From Schistocephalus solidus (lineage: Eukaryota; Platyhelminthes; Cestoda; Diphyllobothriidea; Diphyllobothriidae), in NCBI GenBank assembly GCA_017591395.1, contig WEDG01007098.1, positions 48,775 to 112,774 on the forward strand: 64,000 bases of DNA. The letters run 5' to 3'. A model generated the notes under the pieces. That model saw only the letters and a list, made by a program, of their open reading frames with translations, was not told where the DNA came from and made no database searches. A program made the position numbers and the translations under genes. This document shows positions 29,941 through 42,000 of this stretch, in pieces (positions within the stretch are counted from its first letter, which is position 1; each line of letters starts with the position of its first letter).

Positions 29941-31850
29941 TGTATATTTAAGGCCCAGAGGGCCCCTTCATTATGGTAGAGTATGGTACAAGGCCGAATT
30001 TATTTGCTGGATGGATACCTATCCAAGTACTAGGAGCTAAATAAATTTGATGAGAAGATTTGCCACAAGTGACCCGATTCTTTTGCGCAAGCCCGGCTTC
30101 TTATTTGTGCCTTTTGCAAATCCATGCCATAGTCAGCCAGTTCCCTGGTTGTATTTTCTATTTCGTATGCTCAATATATGCAACTTTCAATCCCTGACAG
30201 CAAAATGGTACCACAAATGTCCCTTCGGCAGCAACTTTTTGCGTCAGCAACATCATCACTCCCTCCAACCCCTGGTGATTCCTGCAGTATGTAAGCCCAG
30301 GCATTTTCAGCAGAAACGTCGACCTGTGTCTGGCCCATGAGATGGCTGCGCCGGACGAAAAACTTTAGTGACGAAAAAATTGATATTCCTCAGGCTTCCC
30401 AAGCGAGGAGGGAGGAGGGCAAAGCAGGGTGAGCCGGACTGATAGAGGCGCCCCGTCCACTGTATTCCGAGGGCACAGAGGGGTGCACTGTCAGCGATAA
30501 GGAACGCTAGGCGAGAAAACTACGGCTAAAGCCATTACACGCAACTCCTCTTTCAGAAGGCAATCAGTAGGCCACTGTACCCGATAATTTCGCTATCGGG
30601 GTTGTAAAATTTCGCTGGTAAAACGTTCAAATGTTATATTCAATATTACAATAGCAGTGCATAAAAAGTTGAATCAATAAATTATTTTTGAATTTTGTTG
30701 GCTCAACATCATTATGCGTTCAGTAACGTCTAGACCGTGCTATAAACAGAAACACTAAGACAACACCAGAGACAATTATTCTTAAGTGGTGCCTTTAATA
30801 ATATCAACTAAAACAATTTTAAAATGTGGTGTAACTGAACCAAATGATTTCCATGATTTTTGTCTGCGTAAACATTTAATCGTTTTTCTACAACCTTCAT
30901 TTACGTGGCTCAGAAGAAGTGGCACCGATGATCAAGAAATTCCTTTTCCATATTTTGTAAGCAGTAATGATTTTGTTGGCTGTAGCATCACGTACAACCT
31001 TCCATATATTCCTTTTCTGCTCAAAATTTGTCTAAAGCTCGAATATGCGGTTCAATGCTTTCTTTTACATCGTGTAGAGAATTTTTTTAGATAGGAATTC
31101 TGCCGCTGACATGAAGAACTAGAGTGGTTGGGTGTGAGTATTTTCCTGTTTTTATATTTTTTTCCAGGTGTAAACGTGTGTCTAGCGCGTTTGCACATTA
31201 ACATAAATCGTCTTAACAACAACTTCAAACGTGGGGAACTTGTGTGTTTACCGTTTTATAAAGTCTTAACTGCAGACTCAACGCAGTTTCCTTATTTTAG
31301 TGTACATAAGAAGTTCGTTTGCGAATTTCTAGTTCGTCCCTTTTATCCTAGTCTGCTTTTCCTGAGAGTGGGCTCGTGAACCCTTGGATAAATATATGGT
31401 CAGTCTACATCAGATGGTTTCAACCCGGCATATATACACTTAGTTCTTTATTATGATAATTTACGCTGCTTCTAGATCCAGGATCATATTGCGGAATCAG
31501 CTTAGCCAGCGGTATCAGATACGTGCAACATTCGCAGTTGGATTCAATTACTTGACCTCCATTGAGCTTAACCTTTCGGTATTTTGATCGACTAGAAGCT
31601 GTAACAGCTCTAAGAAGCCAATTTTACAGTTTGCACAGACAATACCGTCATCCTCGGACTGCTATTTCGAAAGCTTTGCAGGAATATGTATATGTATATT
31701 TTTAAGGGTAACAGGCAATGCTCTTGATGACCCTATTAATGTAATTGCATGTGTTCATTTAATATCAAAATGGTGTACATTTAAAAATGTTTGAGTCATA
31801 GCATAACACAGCTATAGGTAAAACATTGTGGAAGAAAAGTAGAGCCCAAA
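29938..31850. other. Unassigned AT-rich sequence
   Basis: Three plus-strand frames of 83-102 codons occur (30,047; 30,786; 31,128). None contains a motif I recognise and none is followed by a homologous exon, so I do not call genes. Confidence 0.35.
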
Positions 31851-31855
31851 AGATT

Positions 31856-32035
31856 TTAAAAGGCTGGTTTTAAGTAATTATGTTGTAAAATTCGTCTTTT
31901 CTCAAATATTATGCCATCAAGCCTTCTTTTAAAATTATAAATGCTGTCAAAGGTAACGCCCTCGCTTGGTACCGAGTTCCACGGTCGTACCATTCGTTGG
32001 TTAAAAAAAAACTTTCTGAGGTTCAATTGCGTGCG
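31856..32035 (-). pseudogene. Foreign RT C-terminus joined to CR1-A
   Basis: Immediately after GVFKCMVLGRR the frame continues LRKFFFNQRMVRPWNSVPSE and FKRRLDGI. This is a terminal motif of CR1/Jockey-type RTs (R-x-WNSLP). The corresponding C-terminus of element B reads FIWNNLPLKIR instead, so the join is either a deletion plus divergence or a chimera of two families. Confidence 0.6.
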
Positions 32036-32049
32036 TCGACCTAGGACCA

Positions 32050-32943
32050 TACATTTAAAAACGCCACTCTTGATCAGCTGAGGTGTCAAGTAGCTATTAT
32101 CAACTAAGACGTTCTGGCTGCGGCTAGACATGTAGAAAACAATGAAGTCAAGGTGAGGAGGCCAGATGCCGATGGCTTCCAGTTTCACCGGAAGAAGTCG
32201 GTGCGGTTCCTCATGAAAGGCTTTGCTCAAGTCCAAGTAGATCACAATGACTTACTGCTGCTCATTACGAAAGGAGGTGACAAGGTTAAGGAAAGTATAG
32301 TTACACACTTTGCATGATCTTCCAGGTACAAAAACATATTGCGATTCGCTAAAAAGATCATTTTCTAGGCAATAGTATAGAATTTGATAAAAAATAAAAT
32401 TTTATGAAGCTTTGCTAGAGCCGGTGCTTGGTGAACGCCTCGATAATTATTTACGTCCGAACGAGATCCCCACTGGAAGACAGGTAGAATAATATATGCC
32501 TTCCATGAGTCAGGAAAGAATCCGTTTAAAACATAAATTGAAAATGCATGGCTTAGCAATCTGGGAAAACTCGGCACTCTCTTGATAACTAAGTTTGGAA
32601 TACCGTCAGCCCCCGAAGAGTGCGAGTATTTTAGGCGAATTATTTTCATATTATTTAATTCTAAGGAGAAATCAATGGTACTGGTAACATTGAATGTGGT
32701 TGACTGAAATTTCGGAACTGGTTCAGATTCCATCGTAAGATGATTTGCAAAGAACTCACTAAACAATTCTGCTCTGTCAGAATTTTCGAGAACGACGTTC
32801 TTATCTTCATTTAGTAGTGGACGAATTTCATATCCTTGTTTAGAGGAGGATCGAGGACGGAACAGTTGAGCAATAGATTTTGCAGTGTTTTGCTCACTGA
32901 GTTCGCAAGATTCCCTCTGTCTGTCACGTGCAAAAAGGAGCAT
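32050..32943 (-). pseudogene. CR1-A reverse transcriptase, truncated
   Basis: The frame from 32,943 has 192 codons with LLFARDRQRESCELSEQNTA, GYEIRPLLNEDKN, SSGADGIPNLVIK and FFPDSWKAYIILPVF, then a frame change. The next frame (32,245 down) carries IYLDLSKAF with the first palm aspartate and SGVFKCMVLG. The catalytic YVDD box that should follow is missing. Confidence 0.75.
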
Positions 32944-33039
32944 GGAGACTTACATAAGAATCTCTGCGATCCTAACATGAACAGATAAGGAATAAGTAGA
33001 TTGATCTTTCAACTGCCTCCTCAATTTCTTTGAGTTTTC

Positions 33040-33970
33040 ATAAAATAAATTGGTTAACAGTGGATTCTGAAGCGTAGCACTTTACAATTGTGGTTGGCAC
33101 AAATTCCAGGATGTTTTTTGAAACAACTAACATATAGTTACAAAGACTTGCTGTGTCCTTCATGGAGGAGAGATGCTGACAGTCCAATGAGTCAATAAAG
33201 TTTTTAATTAAACTAATATCTGTGAGTTCAAAAGCATGATAGATAAAAACGGCGCTAGTCTTTTCGAAGAGACAAGTGGAAGGCAACAGTGAATCAATAT
33301 ATGGTCACTTTGGTAGAGGCCCTGCTTAAAATCACCGAAGAGGGGAGCAATACCGTTTGTGAAAATCAGGTCTAAAATATGTTTGTCTCTCGTTGAAGAA
33401 CGGACCAGTTAAGACAAATTAGAAAAATTAATGGTATCAATATGGCTGAAAAACGTTTTGAAATGCAGTCAATTTCCGGAAAATTAAAATCTTTAGCAAT
33501 TATTTTAATTTTTTAATTGGACTCCAAAACCAATTTAAACTGTTCACAAAGTTTTGCATTATCATTGGATGATGAATTAGGTGGGTTGCAAATGCATCCG
33601 AGAATCGCCTTTTGCCGGGGCGACAGGATGAAAGATGCGAAGCATTAATTACCAGAGAATGGCGTGGCAACTAGATCGAACGGGAAGTGCATCGATGAAG
33701 CTTTAATATAGAGAAGATAACCACCATGCTTTCTAACGTGATCTTGACGGAAGGGATCATACTGGTCTATGGCAAGTAAATATAGGGGAGTCAAAAATTA
33801 AGTGATTGTTCCAAGATTCGGTTTCACATAAAAATCGGACATATACATGAAAGCAATGGCTCTGAGTTGGGCCGTCTTATTAATATCAGACCTAGCATTA
33901 AGTTTTATGACATTAAGTGTAAATCGAGTTTCCAAATTATGGCTATCGTTATTTATAAAAGAATTGGAGG
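33040..33970 (-). pseudogene. CR1-A endonuclease, heavily decayed
   Basis: Short frame pieces match element B: a KTAQLRAIAF start (near 33,870), a counterpart of the SPRQKAILGCI segment (near 33,610) and CLFEKTSAVFIYHAFELTDI at 33,200-33,280. Frameshifts separate them. Confidence 0.55.
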
Positions 33971-34199
33971 AGGGTCATTAGGTTGGAAGTTATTGTGGTT
34001 TGGAGGTTTACTGCCAACGGCGCCAGAAATATTGGTCTGAGGAACGTAAGTAACAAAAGGCTGAGGGGAATATCTAAAAGGTGTAGGAATGTAACTTTCT
34101 GGTATCGAACCACCATAGGGGCTTAAGACCTGGATATGCCTGTTGGTAGTTAACACGGAATGGGGGAATTTAGATGGAATATAGAGGCTGTTGGTAGAA

Positions 34200-35388
34200 G
34201 GCAAGCAACTTTAAAAATTAAGTGCTGGGAAGTTGGGACTTGTATATGGGTTACCGTGGTAAGGATTATTTTCCTGATAGAGAGGCTTGGTTAGTTTTCG
34301 AGAAGGCAGCATGCGATTAGTTAGAACTGCGCTACCTTTCTTTTCTGTTTGTGTTGGATTTTCGTTCTTCGGATGACCTGCCTTAGGTGAGATAATAAAG
34401 GGTATAAGATGACCCGTGGGGTGAAATGACGAGCAACTTTGTGGAGGGTTAAATAAGTTGCCTTTTAATTGAGATAAAAGTGGATTTTGTATTTTAAGTA
34501 CGCTATTTATATGGAGTGGCCTGGAAAATTTCCCATAGAGGGCTGGATAACGGCGCTCGAGGGGGAAAGCTGTCGGTCTAAGTGCTTTAGATGGGTAAGA
34601 CAGTAAAATTATTTAGACGGGGTTGCGGACATTACAGGTGGGCTAAAAGTACCGGAGATTTCATTAGTTTACCTTGGGGGAAACGAGGTAGAAGGTAGAG
34701 TGGAAGGGTTGACCGAACTGGACATCTGAGGAGATGAATAACCGGGTGCGTTGAGGTTAGTGGAAATATGACCAGACTTGTGAATATAAGGTTGCGAAGT
34801 TGATGATATATTTGACAGGAAAGACACATTTTTTCTGTTCATGTTGTAAGATCTCGAAAATGGTAACATTTTGTCATTTCCAAATAGTGAGTAGTGTGAC
34901 CTAGTTGAGCAAAGATTGAGTCCACCTCAATTGTTGAAAACAATTTAACTCATATAGGAGAATTTTTGCTACGCGAATAGAGGCATTTTGCTTCCACGAT
35001 TTTTTAGTTGAAACCACCCGAGTACAAAAGTCCATAGCAAAGTCAATTGTGCGTCTGTGTATGGGAGCATTTTGAGGAGAAAATTATGATAACCTTTTTG
35101 TCTGCCAAAAACCTCGTTGGCAACCGAGTGAACAAGCGAGTCGAGACGTCTGAAATCCTTAGAGGGAACATTAGATATGTTACCGTCGATCATGTTACCG
35201 AGTATAGATAAAATAGATCCGAACTTCATCATGAAGTCATTGCAGTTCTGTAAAGCGGACAGATCTAGCTGTTTAGCTTTAACCATGGGTTTCATATTTA
35301 AGTCAATGTTGAGATTACTAGGTGTAATCAAGCATCGCTTGGGTCTCAAGGAAGTTATCTTACGACGATTTAAGGTTGTTGGTTTCAT
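34200..35388 (-). pseudogene. CR1-A ORF1
   Basis: 139 codons at 34,969-35,388 include MVKAKQLDLSALQNCNDFMM and GSILSILGNMIDGNISNVPS, matching element B's first ORF at 38,840-39,187. After frame breaks, Pro/Ser/Asn-rich pieces follow (34,632-34,869 and 33,953-34,204). In this group ORF1 encodes an RNA-binding chaperone, but no zinc knuckle is visible here. Confidence 0.6.
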
Positions 35389-35460
35389 CTTTCGTCTATA
35401 TCTATGCAGGATACGCAGGGTAAAAAAATTATTCTGTTATAGATTTCCAACTGGTTGATA

Positions 35461-36055
35461 TTTTGACACTAAAAATTGTAACTGCTAACAACTTATTGTT
35501 GGAAATTGATAATGTTTTAAATTTCAACTTAAATTCTATGTTCACGCTTTATAGTTCTACTTTTGTACGTAGATTTATACGGACAGCAAGTGAGGCTACG
35601 TGAGGTGAAGCAGTAGGAGACTGAATACAACAACCACAGGTATATGTAGGTGTAAAAAGGTTAGAATTACAAAAGTTTATCAACACTTTAGCCAATAAAT
35701 AAAGCAAAAAAACAAATAAATCCGTTCAAAGTTGAGAACGAGAAATGAGGCTATGTCGGGTGAACACTATGACATTTTATAGTTCCACCTATCGTTCAAT
35801 ACAAACACCACAGGTATGCGCAGTTGATTAAGGGTTAGAAATGCAAAACTTTTATCAACAATTAAGCCAATAACGTCAGCCAGAAACGAGGAGATACGTT
35901 CAAAATTCGAGCACTCACTTAGCCTTCGAAAATCGACCTTACATCTGATACTTTCAGCTACTTCCTACTTGAATATACGCCAGCTAACTAACCTAAATAT
36001 CCAACATGTTTGGGAAAGCTTAATATATTTAGTCAGAAGCTTTCTTCTGGACGAT
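35461..36055. other. Probable 5' leader of CR1-A, otherwise unassigned
   Basis: It contains a duplicated phrase: ACCACAGGTAT..G near 35,632 and 35,808, each followed by AGGTTAGAA/GGGTTAGAAAT and TTTATCAACA. This indicates two diverged tandem copies of about 180 bp (about 35,580-35,700 and 35,745-35,880). Confidence 0.4.
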
Positions 36056-36059
36056 TTAC

Positions 36060-36480
36060 CCACGTCATGAAGGTTTTCTTGTAGTTTTTGCTCAACATCT
36101 GCAGAGCGATTGATTTTTTGAATTTTGACATCATCTGGAAACATGAGGGCATCACCGTTAAGATTATCAGTAAAGTCGCTTATATAAATGGGGAGCAGAA
36201 GAGGACCTATGACTCAACCCTATGGATCACCGTTTCCTACAGTTCCTCTTATGGATTCTGCTGTGCCATAAATTCATTTTTGCAGTCTGCATGAAAGAAT
36301 TTTTTGCTTCGCTGAGGAAGTTGTCCGGGATACCACATTGCCAAATCCCATGTTAGAGTCACTGAAAACGTACACTATCAAGCGCCTCCATGAAGTCAAA
36401 GAAGATGACATAAACTATGGATTCTGAGACTGGAAGCTGGCTTTTGTCTCCATTTCCAGTTTAATAATTGTTCAAATCTT
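36060..36480 (-). pseudogene. Separate RT fragment (FPDD box)
   Basis: On the minus strand: an FMEALDSV-like palm start, then VIGPLLLPIYISDFTDNLNG and MFPDDVKIQKIN. This corresponds to G-x-x-LGPLLF-x-x-YI-x-DL..FADDVKI of CR1/Jockey RTs, with Ala to Pro in the box. It is out of alignment with elements A and B and looks like a third, short insertion. Confidence 0.55.
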
Positions 36481-36699
36481 CCTCAGATTTCATCGCTTAC
36501 CCCCATTACTCGTCCATACAACCTACGTAATTCTTCGCTGATTATACCTCGTATATCCCCACTCACAAACGCCCGCTCTTCTATGCTGCCAGGTATAGCT
36601 TTCTTTAGAATAACCTGCTAATGGATATAAGGTAATTAAAAAAATATCTGCTTTCAAGCAAAAACTACACACTTATCTTAACACTGATTCAAGTAGACT

Positions 36700-36945
36700 T
36701 TTATTTTCTTCATCTTTTCCCATCAGCTTTCTCCACGACTCCGAGAAAGGACACTCAGTAATCGAGGGCACCGTCTCTTAATTAAGTTTCCATGCATCAT
36801 CTGCCCCACGAACTAAAATGTCTCCATTAATAATCCCTTAGTCCAATAATCGTCATTCTTGCGGGTCATATTGGCGCGTAAGTTTTAAACTACCTCAGTT
36901 TCTTTTGAGGATAACCAACATCAGAATTCTAATATGAATTCTAAT
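36700..36945. repeat. Dispersed repeat pair, copy 1
   Basis: It shares with 39,355-39,600 the blocks TCATCTTTTCCCA..AGCTTTCC, GACTC-GAGAAAGGAC, GAACTA-AATGTCTCC and CATCAGAATTC, in order. The rest is diverged. Copy 2 sits inside CR1-B. Confidence 0.55.
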
Positions 36946-38800
36946 ATGCCCAGGCCTCACCTTTATCATGGATTCGCATGGGAAATAACTCCCATGAGCG
37001 CACTTTACTGTATTCTTCGTATTCCATTGCCGGATCAGAAGCAAACTCCCTGCTCCTCCATATCCCCGCGAGATAACTTTTTTTTCCTTCTGCAGGTTTT
37101 TTGAACGGGGGGGCTCCGTGGACTGTTCACCCACTATCTTTGCGTGAGTTTTATTTACTGCTTCGTTCTGAGCTCAATAGGTTTGCTCTAAAAAATGATA
37201 CCTATTGTTTTACATGCGAAAATCGCTGGCCAATGTGAAAAAAACTGCTTTATATGCACAACCCTTCCTTTATATCAAATGCTGTCTTATATTTGGCCGC
37301 TAGCATAAAGCAACAATGTTCATACTGTCATTACTTTACCCTAGTGCTGGATTTGTTATGATAGCTTCCTCTGGGCGTTTAAAACAAAAAAATATTTATT
37401 TATTTATTATTTATTTACAAAGCTGTATTTAAAGTTATAAATAGGCTTATTGCTAAAAATTCTCTTTGTCAATTTCATTCGCCTTAAAAAACCGAAATAA
37501 AACTGCCCAGTAAGTCAGGAATTCAACTATCACACTGGGTTTGTTTGGGATTTCTGATTAGTCAACAGTGTGCAAACTGGCAATTAATTGAATTTCAAAG
37601 TACAAGCGGCTGCAATCTGTAGTTATATTTAAGTTTACCGTCTGAGTAGGTAGAAGAAGGCACAGGCGGGTTACCATAGCATATCTTTAATGTATCGCAA
37701 CGGGAACTAGCTGAACAGGAGTATTGGATAGGTTATCGCGTACACACAGACGGGTAGTGAAGGAAGTGTTCAATTTGTGTTAAAGATCTACTAGCAGTAG
37801 GTAAACACGGAAAGATATAAAAACAGTATTAGGTAGAAGCAAAACAAAGTCTTATATAGCATTTGAGGAGCTCTTTGGATGGCTAGACAAAACCAAAATT
37901 CCAGCTTAACAACCGACGTGCAGTGCAGCGCTGTCGGTATTTCCGGGTGAGGCTCAAAGGGGTTGTGAAAATAGAAAACAAGCGCGAGTGGCTAAGCATC
38001 TTGTTCGAAAATTGCGTCAGCGACTGCGCTGAAGTGGGCGTCGTCCATTTTCACTAACACGCGATTATGTCTTAACATCCTCGACCCCAACCGAATGTTA
38101 CCTCAGTCCTTTTGAACCAGCTTGCAAATTACGTTGACATTACATAGGGACATGAGTTGCTGAAATTCCATCAAAGCGTTCACTTGTGTGATCCGCCTGA
38201 CTAAGTACACTTCACTGGATATATTACTGAAAAATATGAATATGGATTAAGAACAGGAAGCGTTTGAAGTCCCTATCCTTAAATCTTATCAACCATGCTA
38301 TACCAGTCCTCATATTGTCTCTGGTAATATTGCGTTGGTAGATAGATTGGTTGTTGTATAATGTAGCCTACCGGACGACTTATCTTAATAGGATTATAAA
38401 GGGGATGTTATCAATTTCTCCTGAAACAATTTTGGTGTCTGACAGTTCAATTATACAGGTGTCATCAAGGTCAAGATCAAGATCAAGGCGCGCAGCTCGT
38501 TTTTGAAAGCTAACTGAAAGTTATAATTTTTTCAGGATTTCCTTATCCAAAGCTTAAATTAATACCTTATTTTTGATAAAAAATTTGCACTTTTAACACT
38601 ATCAACTGCTTAGTCCTGTGGTGCTCGTCCACTTCTACAGGCGTGAACATTTAGAGTCAACCTTTTCACTCGATATAGCCTCGTTATTAGTCAGGTGGAT
38701 CTGTTACACTAAGAAGTTTTCTCAAGCACGTATAAAGGTCCTAAGTTAAAATTTTTGAAAAAAATACATTTGTCGCAGAATATTATTCGCCTGATTTTTT
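36946..38800. other. Unassigned AT-rich sequence between the CR1 elements
   Basis: No gene is supported. It includes a TTTA-type microsatellite (about 37,387-37,426), similar to the 3' end of CR1-B, and a short GATCAAG/GGTCAAG tandem near 38,463-38,487. Confidence 0.4.
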
Positions 38801-38839
38801 TCCTAAGTTTTACCAAATTAAAGCCTCCTCCTAGCAAAA

Positions 38840-39345
38840 ATGAGAACGAAAATCTCAGCTCGTCGCAAGCTCTCAGCCATTGCACCAAAGGGTTGCTTGG
38901 TCGCATCAAGTAGTCACAGCAGTGATATGCATATGCTCCCAATCGTTAAAGCTAAGCAGCTTAATCTCTCTGCTTTAAAAATTTGTAATGATTTTATGTT
39001 AAAGTTTGGATCAGTTCTCTCTATACTGGGGAACTTATTCGACGGTGACATCTCTGCTCTTCCCTCTCAGGAATGTCAGCTTCTGGATTCTCTTGTCCCT
39101 ATGGTTGCCAGTGAAACATCAGACCGACAGAAACGAAATTATAATTTGCTTGTAAAAAATTGTTTCCCGAGACAGACGACCTATTGACGTTGCCATAGAC
39201 TTCCTGTACTCATGTGGTTTCAACTAAAAATAGCGGAAGCCAAACGCCTCTCCTCACGTAGCAAAAATCCACCTACATTAGTCACCCTTTTTCACCAATC
39301 GAGGTGGACTCCATTTTGCACAACGAGTTCGCATTTTCTCGTTAT
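38840..39345 (+). pseudogene. CR1-B ORF1, first part
   Basis: 115 codons (38,840-39,187) include LPIVKAKQLNLSALKICNDF and FGSVLSILGNLFDGDISALP, matching element A. After a frameshift, homology continues (HVVSTKNS-like residues) until an insertion at about 39,350. Confidence 0.65.
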
Positions 39346-40010
39346 CTAGAAATTGCAAAATATTTCCTTTTCCTCATCTTTTCCCAGTAGCTTTCCACAT
39401 GACTCGGAGAAAGGACCATCGGGAACTTGAGTAACCCTCTTGAAACTATATTTACGCTACCTCGAGACGCCCATGAACTATAATGTCTCCTTATATCACC
39501 CGTCCTCCAAACGATGACGTCATTCGGACGTACAAATTCGGTGGTCCACAGTCTTAAATGCTGCGGTTTCGTTGGATACTTACCATCATCAGAATTCAAT
39601 TCTGGATCCTATGATGCTGAGGACTTAAGTTCATTGACGCATTTTCGTGAGATTCTGTTTCATACGCCTAAGTGATCAAGAACGAATCACCTCGACGTTT
39701 CATTATCTCATTCTGAAATGCTACTGCAGTATTACCCTATTCTACCACCTGACAATTTTTCCTAAGCAGTTTTTTTTCTCCTACCTTCTATTCGAAAATG
39801 AAGGCCTATTGAACTATGCCTCCATTTTCATGGTAGGAGTTTTTTTTCACTGCCTATTTTTTCTTGTTCACCATTAATTTTAAAACATTGCTAACTGTTG
39901 ACATAGCAGGACAAGTTATGAATTTGTACATTTTATCTGCATACATTGTCATAACTTTATTTCGTTACTAATGTTTGCTTAGACAGTACCTTCCCGGTGC
40001 TAACCAAATA
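39346..40010. repeat. Insertion inside CR1-B ORF1, with repeat copy 2
   Basis: ORF1 homology to element A stops here and resumes at about 40,040 (MERRNVSPLLHRSSASQSII). The insert begins with the repeat shared with 36,700-36,945. A weakly T-rich remainder contains no frame I recognise. Confidence 0.55.
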
Positions 40011-40039
40011 TAAATTCTAAATAAATTCTAAATCTCACA

Positions 40040-40915
40040 CCGATGGAGCGAAGGAATGTGTCTCCCCTCTTGCATAGGTCTTCGGCCTCTCAATCCATTA
40101 TCCATAAGTCTGGCCATGGCTATGCAAACCATAACGAGACGGTACAGCAATCTCCTTTAGTGCCCGGTTCAAAAACCTCCTTAAATTCAACTCTTGCTCT
40201 TCTTTGAACGAATCCATTAACGCCTTCTTCCTCGTAAATAGGAATTAACGACGCAGTAGCTATCAGCCATGTCGTAAGCCCACCTTTAATGTCAGTAACT
40301 CCGTCTTAAGTGCCAAGACCGACTGCTTCTCCGTTTCAACGTAGTTTTCCTTGTATTCCTACTGTTGACTTAGTCAACAAAACTGGGGCAAGTCCGCATC
40401 GTTCCCATTCCACGCTATCCACTCCGGTCTCAGCTGTCTAATCTACTAAACTTATCAATAACCCGGGCAAGTCAAAGTTTGCTCCAAACTTAAGTTCCAA
40501 AAAGACTAACGTCATTAAAGTTGGGAAACCTCCTAACGCTCCAGAATCTACGATACATTCCCAAAATGTCCTTAGCAATTATCCCAACCAATCAACTTCT
40601 CAGGCTCTCCCATTATTTAACTCTTCCCCTTACGGTAAAAGTTTTCCAAAACAATTTGTTCCATTTTCAAATGTTATTCTCCCCCCATATTATTCCAATA
40701 TTCCTCAAAATCCTATTTTAAGGCCTCCTATTTTCGCTAACACAGAAAATAGCCTTCCTCTCAATGGATACCACCCAAATATGTTTCTCTACAATAATCC
40801 TAATTTAGTTAGCAGTAACAGCTTAGCTTATTTTAGACAGCAGCAATTTTACTTTCCGTCTGTACCTTCCTCTCTACAGTTTACTTCCCCACCACCAAGT
40901 CTTCCTTTTTTATAA
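40040..40915 (+). pseudogene. CR1-B ORF1, second part
   Basis: Frame-shifted pieces rich in Ser, Pro, Asn and Gln align with element A's 34,632-34,869 pieces (the MNRKNVSFLSNISSTSQPYI equivalent). No CCHC knuckle or known fold is visible. Confidence 0.5.
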
Positions 40916-41025
40916 GTTACGATAACCCTAGTTTGGATACTTGAAATACGCTAGATTTCATATTACTTAATGTTAGATCTGTTTTAAATAAGATTGCCCA
41001 ACTGAGAGCCATTGCTTTCGAGTTA

Positions 41026-42000
41026 ATGCCCGATGTTTTATGTGTAACTGAATCTTGGACCCATCCCTTAATTTCCGACTCTTTGCTTGTCATAGACCAG
41101 TATGATCTCTACCGTCAAGACTGCATTAGCAAGAGTGGTGGTGGTTGTCTTCTCTATATTAAAGCTTTATTTAAGCACTTCCCAATTGATCCAGATGTTA
41201 CGCCATGCTCTGGTAATTACTGCTTCGCATCCATTTTCCTGTCGCCCCGGCAAAAGGCGATTCTCGGATGTATTTACAACCCGCCTAATTCATCATCTGA
41301 TGACGATGCAAAACGTTGTGAAATTTTTAAATTGGTTTCAATGTCCAATTTTAATATTAAAATAATCACTGGGGATTTTAATTTTCCTGAAATTGACTGG
41401 ATTTTCAACTTTCGTCCACCCATATTTAAGCCTTTCCTCGATACCATTAATTTTTCTAATTGGTCCCAGCTTGTCCGTTCTTCAACGAGAGACAGGCATA
41501 TTTTAGACCTGATTTTCACAAACGACATTGATCCCCTCTTCGTTGATTTTAAGCAGGGCATCTTCCAAAGTGACCATACACTAATTCACTGTTGCCTTCC
41601 GATTTTTTCATCGAAAAAAGCTAGCGCCATTCGTACCTATCATGCTTTTGACCTCGCAGATATGAGATTCATCAATAACTTGTTGGACACATTGGACTGG
41701 CAGCATCTCTTCTCCATGAACGGCACAGCAAGTCTTTGTAACTTCATGTCAGTCGTTTCAAATAACATCCTGGAGTATGTGCCAACCAAAATCATCATGC
41801 CCTACGTCTCGGAATCAACCGTTCCTCACTTTCTTTTGCCACGACTAAAGAAATTGAGGAAGCAGTTGAAAGATCAATATACTAGTTCGTTATCTGTACA
41901 TCGAAGGATCGCAGAGATTTTTGAATTAGCCTCTAAGATTCGTCTTGCACGTGACAGGCAGAGGGAATCTTGCGCACTCAGTGAGCCAAACTCTGCATAA
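41026..42000 (+). CDS. CR1-B AP-endonuclease, open frame of 324 codons
   Basis: The longest open frame in the window. Catalytic features: Glu9 in CVTESWTH, GDFN at 116-119, RDRHILDLIFTND (155-167) and SDH at 182-184; GGGCLLYIK and YNPPNS are structural markers. True coding starts upstream: the codons before 41,026 read FILLNVRSVLNKIAQLRAIA in frame, so the Met is internal. It ends at a TAA (41,998-42,000) where element A has AAA (Lys), so the stop is a point mutation and the same frame continues to 42,216. In an active element it would nick target DNA. Confidence 0.85.
   Translation: MPDVLCVTESWTHPLISDSLLVIDQYDLYRQDCISKSGGGCLLYIKALFKHFPIDPDVTPCSGNYCFASIFLSPRQKAILGCIYNPPNSSSDDDAKRCEIFKLVSMSNFNIKIITGDFNFPEIDWIFNFRPPIFKPFLDTINFSNWSQLVRSSTRDRHILDLIFTNDIDPLFVDFKQGIFQSDHTLIHCCLPIFSSKKASAIRTYHAFDLADMRFINNLLDTLDWQHLFSMNGTASLCNFMSVVSNNILEYVPTKIIMPYVSESTVPHFLLPRLKKLRKQLKDQYTSSLSVHRRIAEIFELASKIRLARDRQRESCALSEPNSA

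Larger units (their letters stand above)
31856..35460 (-). mobile_element. CR1-like element A, reverse orientation, decayed
   Basis: On the minus strand the order is ORF1 (35,388 to about 34,200), endonuclease (about 33,970-33,040), RT (32,943-32,050) and then a short C-terminus at 31,856-32,030. It is collinear with element B (38,800-44,550) but diverged, and faces it across about 3.3 kb. The RT is shortened by a large internal deletion. CR1-group assignment is based on the layout and endonuclease/RT wording and is from memory. Confidence 0.75.

Noticed and set aside
30047..31379. Three plus-strand frames of 83-102 codons as exons of an unknown gene
   Set aside because: There are no recognised motifs and no consistent splice phases; the AT-rich frames are compatible with chance.
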